From the NCBI RefSeq assembly GCF_048323675.1, contig NZ_JBLWFK010000004.1, forward strand, positions 310,001 through 374,000: 64,000 nt of DNA. Reading direction: 5' to 3'. Shown here in pieces: positions 1-9,400 of the stretch. The stretch's first letter is position 1; every line of letters starts with the position of its first letter. Under the pieces are notes generated by a model, which saw nothing but the letters and a program-made list of their open reading frames with translations, did no database searches and was not told the origin of the DNA. This DNA comes from Mangrovimicrobium sp048323675 (GTDB taxonomy: Bacteria > Pseudomonadota > Gammaproteobacteria > Pseudomonadales > Halieaceae). A program made the position numbers and the translations under genes.

Positions 1-169
1 GTGCCTGTTTCAGTTCCGAAAAACATACCAATGCTTTGCATAAGGGCTCCCGGTGCAAGTGGCGAGTGTGTTCATCAGATAGTCCCGGCCGGGCGAAGGA
101 CGAAAGCCTGCCGAGAGTGATCCCGGCCAGAAATTTCCGCTCTTTATCGCGAACAGGAGCGCTATCCAT
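1..169 (-). CDS. possible 5' part of an unrecognised gene running off the left edge
   Basis: An ATG at 169 (minus strand) opens a frame with no stop for 56 codons up to the window edge. The peptide is rich in Arg, His and Leu and matches nothing I recognise. There is no convincing Shine-Dalgarno sequence before the ATG, and third-position GC looks lower than in neighbouring genes, so this may be chance. The rest of 170-405 holds no gene I can support. Confidence 0.2.
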   Translation of the reverse strand, partial: MDSAPVRDKERKFLAGITLGRLSSFARPGLSDEHTRHLHREPLCKALVCFSELKQA

Positions 170-359
170 GTGTTGTTCAGCAAAAATCAGGCCGCCCGAA
201 ATTTTTGCAAAAATAACCAAAGATTCAATTAGTTATGTTTTAGCGGAGAAAGCAGTAGCCACCGAAGGAGCCACGATTTGTCGCAAACCCTACACAGCGA
301 TAGCGGCTAGCTCCTACTTCCGATGTTGGGGACTATGCAGACAAGGCGACCAGAATCCA

Positions 360-379
360 CCCCCACCAGGCAGGCGGGG
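360..379 (-). terminator. hairpin downstream of nsrR
   Basis: Read on the minus strand, CCCCGCC and GGTGGGG can form a seven-pair stem (one G-U pair) 27 bases after the nsrR stop. No run of T follows, so this is at best a weak or Rho-assisted terminator. Confidence 0.3.
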
Positions 380-405
380 TTGCTTACATACCGGGATCGC
401 TTCGC

Positions 406-831
406 TCAGGTATCGCTCGTCCGCAACAGGATCTGTTGCATCGCCTTGTTTTTCAGCAGGTCGCTCAGGCAATAACCTTTCAGCACGTCGTAGAAGGCCT
501 TTTCAGCTTCCTGGAGCACCGACTGCAGGGTGCATGCGGAAACCAGGATGCAGGGTGAGCAATCAATCACCGGCTGCCGGGGCTCGGTAGCTTCCACCAC
601 GTCGCCAATGTTGATCTTCGCGGCGTCAGCTCCCAGGGTAAAGCCGCCGCCCTTGCCGCGATGGGTCTCGATATACCCCAGTTTACCCAGCAGGTGGACC
701 ACCTTGCGCAGGTGCTCCCGGGATATTCCGTAGCTGTCGGCGATCTCCGCCATGGTGACACGCCGGCCGCTGTTGGTACCGATGTACAGTAGGACACGCA
801 GCGAGAAATCGGTGTACAGGCTGAGTTTCAT
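406..831 (-). CDS. nsrR: Rrf2-family Fe-S transcriptional repressor, NsrR type
   Basis: 141 residues, the usual Rrf2 length. The N-terminal winged helix (about residues 1-60, with SREHLRKVVHLL as recognition region) is followed by a GKGGGFTLG wing and then three cysteines, C91, C94 and C100. Their placement matches the three cluster ligands of NsrR better than those of IscR. NsrR proteins hold a nitric-oxide-sensitive [Fe-S] cluster and repress NO-detoxification genes. The gene is divergent from a truncated haemoglobin, and the 134-bp gap holds an NsrR-like 11-1-11 palindrome, so control of that globin and of itself is likely. The NO role is inferred from family and context. RsrR- or IscR-like function is the alternative. 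Confidence 0.85.
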   Translation of the reverse strand: MKLSLYTDFSLRVLLYIGTNSGRRVTMAEIADSYGISREHLRKVVHLLGKLGYIETHRGKGGGFTLGADAAKINIGDVVEATEPRQPVIDCSPCILVSACTLQSVLQEAEKAFYDVLKGYCLSDLLKNKAMQQILLRTSDT

Positions 832-895
832 GACCTTTCCTGTCTATCTCCAGATAAAAAATTGTCAGGAACTTGTATTCCGGGGAGAATCCTAT

Positions 896-918
896 AAGAT
901 GTATTTGAAATACATTTT
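896..918. promoter_or_regulatory. NsrR-like operator between nsrR and the truncated globin
   Basis: Left half AAGATGTATTT (896-906) and right half AAATACATTTT (908-918) are inverted repeats around one central G; 10 of 11 positions match. This is the geometry and close to the half-site known for NsrR in enterobacteria (two 11-bp AANATGCATTT-like halves separated by 1 bp). It lies 48 bp before the globin start and 65 bp before nsrR, so it could serve both genes. Confidence 0.75.
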
Positions 919-965
919 AACGGTGTTTCAACAATATTACATTCTTTCCCTGTCTGGAGTTCAAT

Positions 966-1331
966 ATGAGCCTTTTCGAAGACCTGGGTGGCGCGGCAGC
1001 ACTGGATGCGGTCGTTGACGCCTTTTACCAGAAAGTCCTGGCCGATGACCGTGTAAACGGTTTCTTTGACAGCACCGACATGGAGCGGCAGGCGCGCAAG
1101 CAGAAGTCGTTCCTGTCATTCGCGTTCGGGGGGCCCAACAAGTACACGGGTAAAAACATGCGCGACGGCCACGCCCACTTGGTCGAGAGGGGGCTCAATG
1201 ACTCCCATGTCGACGCGATTATTGAAATACTCGGCACAACGCTGCAGGAGTTTAACGTGCCCGCCGAGAAAATTCAGGCAGTGGCAGCCGTCGCCGAAAG
1301 CGTCCGGGACGACGTGCTGGGCAGAAGTTAA
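966..1331 (+). CDS. glbN: group 1 (N) truncated haemoglobin
   Basis: 121 residues, the typical length for a 2-over-2 globin. It aligns well with cyanobacterial GlbN: B10 tyrosine Y21, E7 and E11 glutamines Q42 and Q46, the FGGPNKYTG EF loop, and proximal haem ligand H69 in the GHAHL segment. TyrB10 plus Gln at E7/E11 form the tight hydrogen-bond network of high-affinity group 1 globins, which can dioxygenate NO to nitrate. Lys45 stands at E10 where Synechocystis GlbN has the histidine that binds haem covalently. A GGAG ribosome site precedes the ATG. Facing nsrR across an NsrR-type operator, it is probably an NO-induced detoxifying globin (inference). Confidence 0.92.
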   Translation: MSLFEDLGGAAALDAVVDAFYQKVLADDRVNGFFDSTDMERQARKQKSFLSFAFGGPNKYTGKNMRDGHAHLVERGLNDSHVDAIIEILGTTLQEFNVPAEKIQAVAAVAESVRDDVLGRS

Positions 1332-1439
1332 TCGGGGGACAGCCTACCCAGCACCCGACAGCTTCCGCACTTCAACCCTGCTGGAACAACACATTCCGGG
1401 CGGGAACCGGGGCCGAGTAAGCAGTCTGCGCAGAACGGC

Positions 1440-1823
1440 TTACATTCCGCCCTGGTTTTTTTTGCCGCTACCCTGCATGCCTGCACCCTGCCCGGAGCCC
1501 TGTCCTTGCCCGTGCATGCCCATGTGGCCGCCGTACTCGGGTGGGTCGTCCGGCAGCTGCTTGCCCATGGCCTCAGCTCGCTGGCGCATCGCTTCATGGT
1601 GCGCCGCGCGTATCTGGTCGCGCTCCTGCTCGGTTTTGGCCGCGCGCATCTGGTCGCGATACGCGTTGCGTTCCTGCTCGGTCATAAGTTCGGAGCCATA
1701 GATATGCCCCTGCTGGTGAACCATCTGCTGCGAGCCCATACCGCCCTGTCCCTGGGCCAGGGCGAACGGCGGTACTACACACCCGGCGATCATCACCGCG
1801 GCCATCAAGTTTCTGTATTTCAT
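1440..1823 (-). CDS. small periplasmic Met/His/Gln-rich protein downstream of copA
   Basis: 127 residues. A clear Sec signal peptide (about residues 1-23, ending ALA before QGQGG) precedes a mature protein rich in Met, His, Gln and Gly. A charged helical stretch (about 45-90, with repeats like EQERNAYRDQM and EQERDQIRAAHHEAM) resembles the helices of small periplasmic metal-stress proteins such as Spy/CpxP, but I see no firm family match. The tail has HMGMHGQGQ and ends GKKNQGGM. It starts 32 bp after the copA stop on the same strand, so the two are probably co-transcribed. A periplasmic Cu(I)-binding or envelope-protection role is inferred from composition and neighbour only. Confidence 0.75.
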   Translation of the reverse strand: MKYRNLMAAVMIAGCVVPPFALAQGQGGMGSQQMVHQQGHIYGSELMTEQERNAYRDQMRAAKTEQERDQIRAAHHEAMRQRAEAMGKQLPDDPPEYGGHMGMHGQGQGSGQGAGMQGSGKKNQGGM

Positions 1824-1855
1824 CTTCAGGCACCTCCTCGTAATGGAAAAATCCC

Positions 1856-4156
1856 CTACTGAAACCGCAGGCGCAGTGCATTGGTCACCACCGACACCGA
1901 ACTCAGGCTCATCGCCAGCGCCGCGATCATGGGCGACAACAGTAAGCCGGTGAACGGAAACAGGACGCCCGCCGCAACCGGCACCCCAATGCTGTTATAG
2001 AGAAAGGCGAAGCCGAGGTTCTGGCGCATATTGCCGACGGTGAGCTCCGACAGCCTGATCGCCTCGCCGATGCCGCGCAGGTCGCCCTTGACCAGGGTGA
2101 CCTGCGCGCTGCTCATGGCAACGTCCGTACCGGTACCCATGGCGATACCCACCTGGGCCTGCGCCAGTGCCGGGGCATCGTTGATGCCGTCACCCGCCAT
2201 GGCGACCACGGCGCCTTCGCCCTGCAGTTTCGCCACCAGTTCCAGCTTGCCCTGCGGGGTTATCTCGCCGTGGACTTCGTCGATGCCGAGCTCCTGGCCG
2301 ACCGCCCGGGCGGTTCTCTCGCCGTCACCGGTGGCCATGATGATTCGCACCCCGGCCTCGTGAATCAGCCTGATCGCATCCCGACTGGACTGTTTCACCG
2401 GGTCGGCCACGGCGAGAATACCTGCCATCTCACCATCGACACCAAGAAAGATCACGCTCGCGCCCTTGTCGCGCAACTGATCGGCCTCGTCTGCGAAGCC
2501 ATCAGGGTCGATACCGGATTCCCGCAACAGCGCGGTGTTACCCAACACCAGCCGCCTGCCCTCGACGTTTCCGGTTACCCCGATGCCGGATTCGGAGTCG
2601 AAATCCTGCACTGCCGCCAGTTCGATGCTCCGCTCGCGTGCCGCCTCCACGATGGCCATCGCCAGGGGGTGCTCGCTGCCCTGGTCGAGGCTGGCGGCGA
2701 GGCGCAGCACTTCCGACTCACTGCAGTCCTTCCCGCCAATCGCAGAACGGAATACCGGCCGGCCCTCGGTTAGCGTGCCGGTCTTGTCCACTACCAGGGT
2801 ATCGACCTTGCGCAGGGCCTCGATGGCGGCCGCATCGCGGAACAGGATGCCCTGGTTGGCGGCCTTGCCGGTCGCCACCATGATCGACATCGGGGTCGCC
2901 AACCCGAGTGCACAGGGGCAGGCGATGATCAGTACCGAGACCGCGCTGATCAGGCCATGCACCCAGCCGGGCTGGGGACCAACCAGCCCCCAGGCGAAGA
3001 AGGTAATAATCGCGATGCCCACTACCACAACAACAAAATAGCCCGCCACCACATCCGCCATGCGCTGCATGGGAGCCCGGGAGCGCTGGGCCTGGCTCAC
3101 CAGCTTGACGATCTGGGCCAGGGTGGAATCGTCACCCACGCTTTCGGCGCGAATGACCAGGCTGCCGCTGCGGTTCATGGTGGCGCCGATCACCTTGTCG
3201 CCCGGGCGCTTGGAGACCGGCACGGGCTCCCCGGTCAACATCGATTCATCCACCGCACTGCCGCCCTCGATCACTTCGCCGTCCACCGGCACTTTCTCGC
3301 CGGGGCGAACCCTTAAACTGTCGCCCTTGCTCACCTCGGCGAGGGGCACATCTTCCTCGCTGCCGTCTGCATTGATTCGGCGAGCGGTCTCGGGGGCGAG
3401 TTGCAGCAGCGCCTTTATCGCCTCGGAGGTCTTCGATCGCGCCCGAAGCTCGAACACCTGGCCCATCAGGGTCAGGCTGATAATCACTGCCGCCGCTTCA
3501 AAATACACACTGACCCTGCCGTCCATGAAGAACGCTTGCGGGAAGAGCTGCGGCGCCAGGGTTGCGATAACACTGTAGAGGTAGGCCGAGGCGGTGCCGA
3601 GACCGATCAGCGTCCACATGTTCGGGCTGCGGTTGACGAGCGACTGGACGCCCCGGATAAAAAATGGCAATCCGCACCACAGCACTACCGGTGTCGCGAG
3701 CAGCAACTCGACCCAGTTGTGCCAGCCGGGCGGCAACCAGCCATGGCCGAACATGGCGAGCACGAAAACGGCGAGGGAAAAAGGCAGGCTGAGGTAAAGG
3801 CGCCGGGTGAAGTCGACCAGTTCCGGATTCTCTTCCTCCTCCAGCGATGGCGCCTCCGGCTCCAGTGCCATACCACATTTCGGGCAGCTACCCGGCCCGA
3901 GCTGGCGAATCTCGGGGTGCATCGGACAGGTGTACCAGGCGCCGGGATCGCCCTCGCCTACGCCGCTCTCCGCAGCATGCAGGTAACGTTGTGGACTGGC
4001 GGAGAACTTTCCCTGGCACGAAGCACTGCAAAAAAAGTAGGTATGTCCCTCGTGCTCAGCGTGGTGAGGGGAATGCTGATCCACAGACATCCCGCAAACC
4101 GGGTCAGTCAGGCTCCCGGCTTTGTGCTGGTGGCTGTGCACGCCATGGTCACTCAC
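1856..4156 (-). CDS. copA: Cu(+)-exporting P1B-type ATPase
   Basis: 766 residues. The N-terminus carries a His-rich start, a YHS/TRASH metal-binding motif (DPVCGM at 18-23, further cysteines 43 and 47) and a second heavy-metal module (CPMHPEI at 77-83, CPKCGM at 91-96) instead of the usual MXCXXC domains. The core has the P1B transmembrane CPC motif (C413-P-C415), phosphorylation site DKTGT (D457), the HPLA nucleotide-binding motif and GDGINDAPAL. It pumps monovalent copper from the cytoplasm using ATP. Silver or another soft metal is possible, but CPC and this YHS plus CPMHPE arrangement are typical of CopA-type pumps. The periplasmic protein gene 1440-1823 follows in the same operon. No clear CueR operator was found upstream. 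Confidence 0.93.
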   Translation of the reverse strand: MSDHGVHSHQHKAGSLTDPVCGMSVDQHSPHHAEHEGHTYFFCSASCQGKFSASPQRYLHAAESGVGEGDPGAWYTCPMHPEIRQLGPGSCPKCGMALEPEAPSLEEEENPELVDFTRRLYLSLPFSLAVFVLAMFGHGWLPPGWHNWVELLLATPVVLWCGLPFFIRGVQSLVNRSPNMWTLIGLGTASAYLYSVIATLAPQLFPQAFFMDGRVSVYFEAAAVIISLTLMGQVFELRARSKTSEAIKALLQLAPETARRINADGSEEDVPLAEVSKGDSLRVRPGEKVPVDGEVIEGGSAVDESMLTGEPVPVSKRPGDKVIGATMNRSGSLVIRAESVGDDSTLAQIVKLVSQAQRSRAPMQRMADVVAGYFVVVVVGIAIITFFAWGLVGPQPGWVHGLISAVSVLIIACPCALGLATPMSIMVATGKAANQGILFRDAAAIEALRKVDTLVVDKTGTLTEGRPVFRSAIGGKDCSESEVLRLAASLDQGSEHPLAMAIVEAARERSIELAAVQDFDSESGIGVTGNVEGRRLVLGNTALLRESGIDPDGFADEADQLRDKGASVIFLGVDGEMAGILAVADPVKQSSRDAIRLIHEAGVRIIMATGDGERTARAVGQELGIDEVHGEITPQGKLELVAKLQGEGAVVAMAGDGINDAPALAQAQVGIAMGTGTDVAMSSAQVTLVKGDLRGIGEAIRLSELTVGNMRQNLGFAFLYNSIGVPVAAGVLFPFTGLLLSPMIAALAMSLSSVSVVTNALRLRFQ

Positions 4157-4327
4157 ATTTCACCCCGGGTTCAGGTTCAATGGATGTACTAACTGAAGGA
4201 CAGGAAAACCCGGTGACAGTTCATTTTTGCCTGCCAACGCGGCAAATCGATATTGCCCTTGCCGTCACCGAGCAGTGCACTCAGCGCGCTGGTTATGGTA
4301 GCGCTGTCAACCTGTCGGCCCGATGCG

Positions 4328-4969
4328 CTATTTTCCAGCCTGCGCTACAGAACCCAGTTCCGCATCCAGCAGTATCTTCAGGGCCGCGACCATGTTTTCA
4401 GCAGGCCATTCCTGCTCGGCAAAGGAAATCCGCGACAGCATCGCACCTTCCAGCAACAGGATCAGGCCGTCGGTGAGGGTGTCGAGATTTTTCGCACCGG
4501 CCGCCTCGAGGCGGTCGCGGATGTACTGGCGGGCCCTGGCCCGGCCTGCATGGATGACCTCCAGCCCGGCGTGACCGGTGCCGCGCAACTCCACCGCGGC
4601 ATTGGCCGCGGGACAGCCGCAGTGGGCCTGGCCGTGGCCACGCGCCACGAAGGACTCGAAGATGGCTTCGAGCTGGGCGCGCGGATCGTCGGGGCAGGTG
4701 GCGCAGATCTCATCCCAGCGGGCAAAATGCTCCTGCTGTCGCTCCTTCAGGTACTGGACCACGAGATCGTCCTTGGAGGCGAAGTTGCGGTACAGGCTCA
4801 TCTTGTTGGTGTCCGCCTCGCAGACGATCGCGTCTATCCCCACGCAGTTGATGCCCTGGGAATAAAAGAGGTGCGAGGCCGCATCGATGATGCGGTCGCG
4901 TACGCGGGGTTTCGCTGTCGCGTGAGCCCCGGATTGCTCCTTCGGCTCGGGTGTACCTGAACTTGTCAT
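4328..4969 (-). CDS. TetR-family regulator, probable repressor of the adjacent RND pump
   Basis: 213 residues. A TetR helix-turn-helix lies at about residues 23-70 (RDRIIDAASHLFYSQG...MSLYRNFASKDDLV). The ligand domain carries the CGCPAANAAVE block found in one common TetR subgroup. The gene is divergent from an RND adaptor/permease pair, and the 232-bp gap holds two inverted 16-bp elements (4993-5034) that look like its operators. Local TetR repressors next to efflux pumps usually bind the pump substrate and release the DNA. The substrate cannot be read from the sequence. Confidence 0.88.
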   Translation of the reverse strand: MTSSGTPEPKEQSGAHATAKPRVRDRIIDAASHLFYSQGINCVGIDAIVCEADTNKMSLYRNFASKDDLVVQYLKERQQEHFARWDEICATCPDDPRAQLEAIFESFVARGHGQAHCGCPAANAAVELRGTGHAGLEVIHAGRARARQYIRDRLEAAGAKNLDTLTDGLILLLEGAMLSRISFAEQEWPAENMVAALKILLDAELGSVAQAGK

Positions 4970-4992
4970 AAAAATATCTCTTGACGAAGTGT

Positions 4993-5034
4993 GTTACCGG
5001 TCAGTAACATCCTATCACGTTACTGACCGGTCAC
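4993..5034. promoter_or_regulatory. paired inverted operator for the TetR regulator
   Basis: Left arm GTTACCGGTCAGTAAC (4993-5008) and right arm GTTACTGACCGGTCAC (5019-5034) are inverted copies matching at 15 of 16 positions, separated by 10 bp. The left arm is itself a dyad (TTAC-N6-GTAA), and the right holds the perfect palindrome TGACCGGTCA. Two TetR dimers could therefore bind side by side. It sits 24 bp from the tetR start and 167 bp from the pump start. Confidence 0.8.
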
Positions 5035-5201
5035 ATACTACCATTTTATATTTTTTAAGACAGCTGCCTGATACATCGGCAGCTGCCCGCGGTTCGACAC
5101 CTTCCGGTGGCTACTCAAGCACCGGCCTGTACAGCTGACCGGCAACCGCAGCAAAGCCCCCGTTACAGAAAGGGGCCAGTATATCGCAAGGAACCAGAGC
5201 C

Positions 5202-6452
5202 ATGAGACTGTCACGAAAACCACTGTTCGCGTCCCGCTCGCGCTGCCCGCACGCCCCTGTTGCGGCGCGTTCGCTGACCCTGCCCTTCTGGAAAACAGCA
5301 CTGGCCTGCATGGGCACTGTACTGGTCGCGGGTGCCCTGCAGGGCTGCAAATCCGACGCCGCGCAGGCGGCCGATGCCCCTACCGCCCCGCAGGTTGATG
5401 TCCGGATCGTGGCGACCGGACAGGTCAAGGACTGGACCACCTTCACCGGCCACTTTGAAGCCGTGGAAAGTGTCGAGCTGCGGCCCCGGGTCAGCGGCTA
5501 TATCGACGATGTCCGTTTCGATGAAGGCAGTGATGTCAGCCAGGGCGAGGTGCTGTTCGTGATCGACCAGCGCCCCTACCAGTTACAACTCGAACGCGCC
5601 CAGGCGGAGGTCGAGCGGGCCAGATCCCTGCGGGAACTGGCGCAGATCGATCTCGACCGCTCGGAAAAACTGATCAGTCTGAAAGCGGTATCCAAGGAGG
5701 AGTACGACCAGCGCGCCAGCAAGCTCAGCCAGGCCGAGGCGGAACTGCAGGCGGCCCAGGCGGCCCTGGAACAGGCCCAGCTCAACCTCGAGTACACCTA
5801 TGTGGTCTCACCGATCGCCGGGCGGGTCTCGCGGGCGGAAGTCACCCGCGGCAACTATGTCACCGCCGGCAGCAGTGTACTGACCACGCTGGTTTCGCTG
5901 GACCCGATCTACGTTTCCTTCAATGCCGATGAGCACAGTTTCAACAACCTGAAGGGACTAATCCATGACGGCACCCTGCCCAGCGCCGGCAGCGGCGAAT
6001 TACCGGTGCATGTGGGGCTGACCAGCGACGGCGACTTTCCCTACACCGGCCAGCTCACCTTCATCGACAACCGGGTCAATCGCGACACCGGCACCATTGC
6101 CTCGCGTGCCCTGATCAGCAATCCGGACGGCGAGTTTACCCCCGGCATGGCCGCCCGTGTGCGCCTGCAGGGCAGCGGCAGCTACCAGGCGGCACTGGTG
6201 GATGACGCCGCCATCGCCACCGACCAGGATCGCAAGTATGTGCTGGTAGTGAATGACAAGGGTGTCGTCGAGTACCGCCGGGTATATACCGGCAGCCTCT
6301 ATGAGGGCCGCCGTATTGTCCAGGATGGCCTCGATGGCGGTGAAAGAATCGTGGTGCACGGCCTGCAGCGCATCCGCCCCGGCATGACCGTACAGCCCAA
6401 CGTAATCGAAGCCGCCGCGCCTGACGCGGCCAAGCTGGCATTCCGCTTCTGA
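5202..6452 (+). CDS. RND efflux periplasmic adaptor (membrane fusion) lipoprotein
   Basis: 416 residues with the AcrA/MexE layout: membrane-proximal strands, lipoyl halves (RPRVSGYIDDVRFDEGSDVSQGEVLFVID and VSPIAGRVSRAEVTRGNYV), a coiled-coil hairpin between them (about 130-195), then beta-barrel and membrane-proximal domains. A hydrophobic segment ends in LQGC with C49, a good lipobox, so the mature protein is probably anchored by a lipid in the inner membrane. The 48 residues before the cysteine are long for a signal peptide; a start nearer the hydrophobic stretch is possible. It lies 13 bp before the permease gene. The adaptor links the RND trimer to an outer-membrane channel, which is not encoded here. 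Confidence 0.92.
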   Translation: MRLSRKPLFASRSRCPHAPVAARSLTLPFWKTALACMGTVLVAGALQGCKSDAAQAADAPTAPQVDVRIVATGQVKDWTTFTGHFEAVESVELRPRVSGYIDDVRFDEGSDVSQGEVLFVIDQRPYQLQLERAQAEVERARSLRELAQIDLDRSEKLISLKAVSKEEYDQRASKLSQAEAELQAAQAALEQAQLNLEYTYVVSPIAGRVSRAEVTRGNYVTAGSSVLTTLVSLDPIYVSFNADEHSFNNLKGLIHDGTLPSAGSGELPVHVGLTSDGDFPYTGQLTFIDNRVNRDTGTIASRALISNPDGEFTPGMAARVRLQGSGSYQAALVDDAAIATDQDRKYVLVVNDKGVVEYRRVYTGSLYEGRRIVQDGLDGGERIVVHGLQRIRPGMTVQPNVIEAAAPDAAKLAFRF

Positions 6453-6465
6453 GGGCTGGTCACGG

Positions 6466-9400
6466 ATGAAATTTACCCACTTCTTTATCGAACGGCCGAT
6501 TTTCGCCAGCGTGCTCTCCGTGCTGGTGCTGGTCGCCGGCCTGCTGGCGATGAACAAGCTGCCGATCGCCGAGTACCCCGAAGTCAGCCCGCCCACCATC
6601 GTGGTACAGGCGCAGTTCCCGGGAGCCAGCCCCGAGGTGATCTCGGAGACCGTCGCCGCGCCGCTGGAACAGGAAATCACCGGTGTGGAGGACATGATCT
6701 ACATGAACTCCCGGGCGCAGCAGGACGGCTCGCTGTCGATCACCGTGGTCTTCGGCCTCGGTGCGGATATCGACCGCGCCCAGGTGCAGGTACAGAACCG
6801 CGTCGCCCAGGCCCTGCCGCGGCTGCCGGCGGAGGTCCGCGCGTTGGGCGTGACCGCCCAGAAGAGTTCGCCGGACCTGACCATGGTGGTACACCTGTTC
6901 TCGCCGGATGACCGCTACGACGGCCTCTACCTGCGCAACTACGCCCTGATCCAGGTACGCGACGCGCTGGCGCGCCTGCCCGGCGCCGGTGATGTGCGTA
7001 TCTTCGGCTCCGGCGACTACGCCATGCGCGTGTGGCTGGACCCGCAAAAACTCGCAGCCCGCAAGCTCACTGCGGGCGATGTGATCGCCGCGCTGCGCGA
7101 GCAGAATGTGCAGGTGCCTGCCGGTTCGGTCGGCGGCGCGCCGATGTCCAATGCCATCGACTTCCAGCTCGCCATCAACGCCCAGGGACGACTGCAAAGC
7201 ATCGACCAGTTCGAGAACATCATCGTCAAGGTCGGCGACAAGGGCGAACTCACCTACCTGCGCGACGTCGCCCGGCTGGAACTGGGTGCCGGGGAATACG
7301 CCCTGCGCAGCATGCTGGACAACCGCTCCGCGGTGGCCATCCCGGTCTTCCTGCAGCCCGGAGCCAACGCACTGGAGCTGGCGGACCAGGTCAAGTCCAC
7401 CATGGACGACCTCGCCACCCGCTTCCCCGAAGGGGTGGAATACAGCATCGTCTACGACTCCACGGTGTTCGTCGCCGAATCCATCCAGGCGGTGATTCAC
7501 ACCCTGCTGGAAGCCACCCTGCTGGTGGTCATCGTGGTGCTGCTGTTCCTGCAGAGCTGGCGCGCGGCGTTGATCCCGATCATCGCGGTGCCGATCTCCA
7601 TTGTCGGCACGCTGGCGGCCCTGCTGCTGTTCGGCTTCTCTATCAACACCCTCACCCTGCTCGGCCTGGTGCTGGCGGTGGGCATCGTGGTGGACGACGC
7701 CATCGTGGTGGTGGAAAACGTCGAGCGCGGCATCGAGGACGGGCTCTCCCCGCGCGAGGCGGCGCATCGTTCCATGGATGAGGTGGCCGGCCCGATCATC
7801 GCGATCTCGCTGGTGCTGTGCGCGGTGTTCGTACCACCGGCGCTGGTGGACGGTTTCAACGGCGCGTTCTACCGCCAGTTCGCACTGTCGATCGCCTTCG
7901 CCTCGATCCTGTCCGCGTTCAACTCCCTGACCCTCTCCCCCGCCCTTTGCGCCCTGCTGCTGAAGCCCCACCACGCCGAGCCCGACCGGGTGCAGCGGAT
8001 GATCAACGGCGCGTTCGGCTGGCTGTTCCGGCCCTTCAACCGCCTGTTCGACCGCGCGGCGATCTCCTACCAGAACGGGGTCAAACGGGTTCTGCGGGTC
8101 AGCGGGCTGTCGCTGGCTATCTATGCCCTGCTGGTGGCCGCCGCCGGCATCAGCTTCCAGCAGACCCCGGAAGGTTTCGTGCCGGAGCAGGACAAGGGTT
8201 ACCTGATCACCACGGTCTCCCTGCCGCCGGGCGCCTCCATCGAACGCACCGAGGAAGTGGCGCGGGAGATCTGGAACTACGCCCAGGAGATTCCGGGTTT
8301 CCGCCACGCGGTGCAGTTCCCCGGCCTGTCCCTCAACGGCTTTACCCGCGCCTCCAACAGCGCGATCATCTTCCTGCCGCTGGACCCCTTCGAGGAGCGC
8401 GGCGCGGACCAGTCCGGCCCCGCCCTGGCGGCCAAGTTGAATGCCAGACTGGCGGGGCTCAAGGACGCCTTCGCCATGGTCATCTCCGCCCCGCCGATTC
8501 GCGGCTTCGGGCCGGCGGGCGGCATCAAGATGCAGATCGAGGATCGCACCGCCAGCGGTATCGATAACCTCAACGCCATGACCCAGGCAGTGGTCGCCGA
8601 GGCGCGCAAGCGTCCCGAACTGGCCGGCGCATACAGCAACTTCGAGATCAATGCGCCGCAGCTGTTTGCCGATGTGGACCGGGAGAAAGCCAAGCGCATG
8701 GGCATCAACCTGGACGACCTGTTCCTGACTATGCAGGCCTACCTCGGTTCCTACTACGTCAACGACTTCAACCAGTTCGGCCGCACCTTCCGGGTGATGG
8801 TGCAGGCCGACCAGCGCTTCCGCGCCGAGGCCGACGACGCCCTTCTGCTGCAGACCCGCAACCAGGACGGCGCGATGGTGCCGCTGGGCGCAGTGATGAA
8901 ACTGGACCAGAGCTACGGTCCCAACCTCGTGCAGCGCTACAACGGCTACCCCTCGACGGACCTCAACGCCAAGCCCGCCCCGGGCTACAGCTCCGGCGAG
9001 GCGATTGCCGCCTACGAGGAAGCGGCGCGGGCTGCCCTGCCCAAGGGCGTCACCTTCAGCTGGACGGAAATCGCCTTCCAGCAGGTGCAGTCCGCCGGCG
9101 CCCTCACCCTGGTGTTGCCGCTGTGCGTGCTGCTGGTGTTCCTGGTGCTCGCGGCGCAGTACGAGAGCATCAAGCTGCCGCTGGCGGTCATCCTGATCGT
9201 GCCGATGTGCCTGCTGAGCGCGGTCCTCGGCCTGTTGCTGATGGGCTCGGAAATCAACATCTTCACCCAGGTCGGCCTGTTCGTGCTGATCGCCCTGGCG
9301 GCGAAAAACGCCATCCTGATCGTCGAGTTCGCCCGCGAGCTGCAGGCCCAGGGCAAGTCGATTGCCGAAGCCGCCCTTGAAGCCTGCCGTCTGCGCCTGC

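Noticed and set aside
1..420. Riboswitch-like snatches (GGACGAAAGCC, CACCGAAGGAGCC, CTCAGGTATCG)
   Set aside because: These recall c-di-GMP and glycine riboswitch boxes, but the required pairing partners and order are missing, and the last one lies at the end of nsrR coding sequence.
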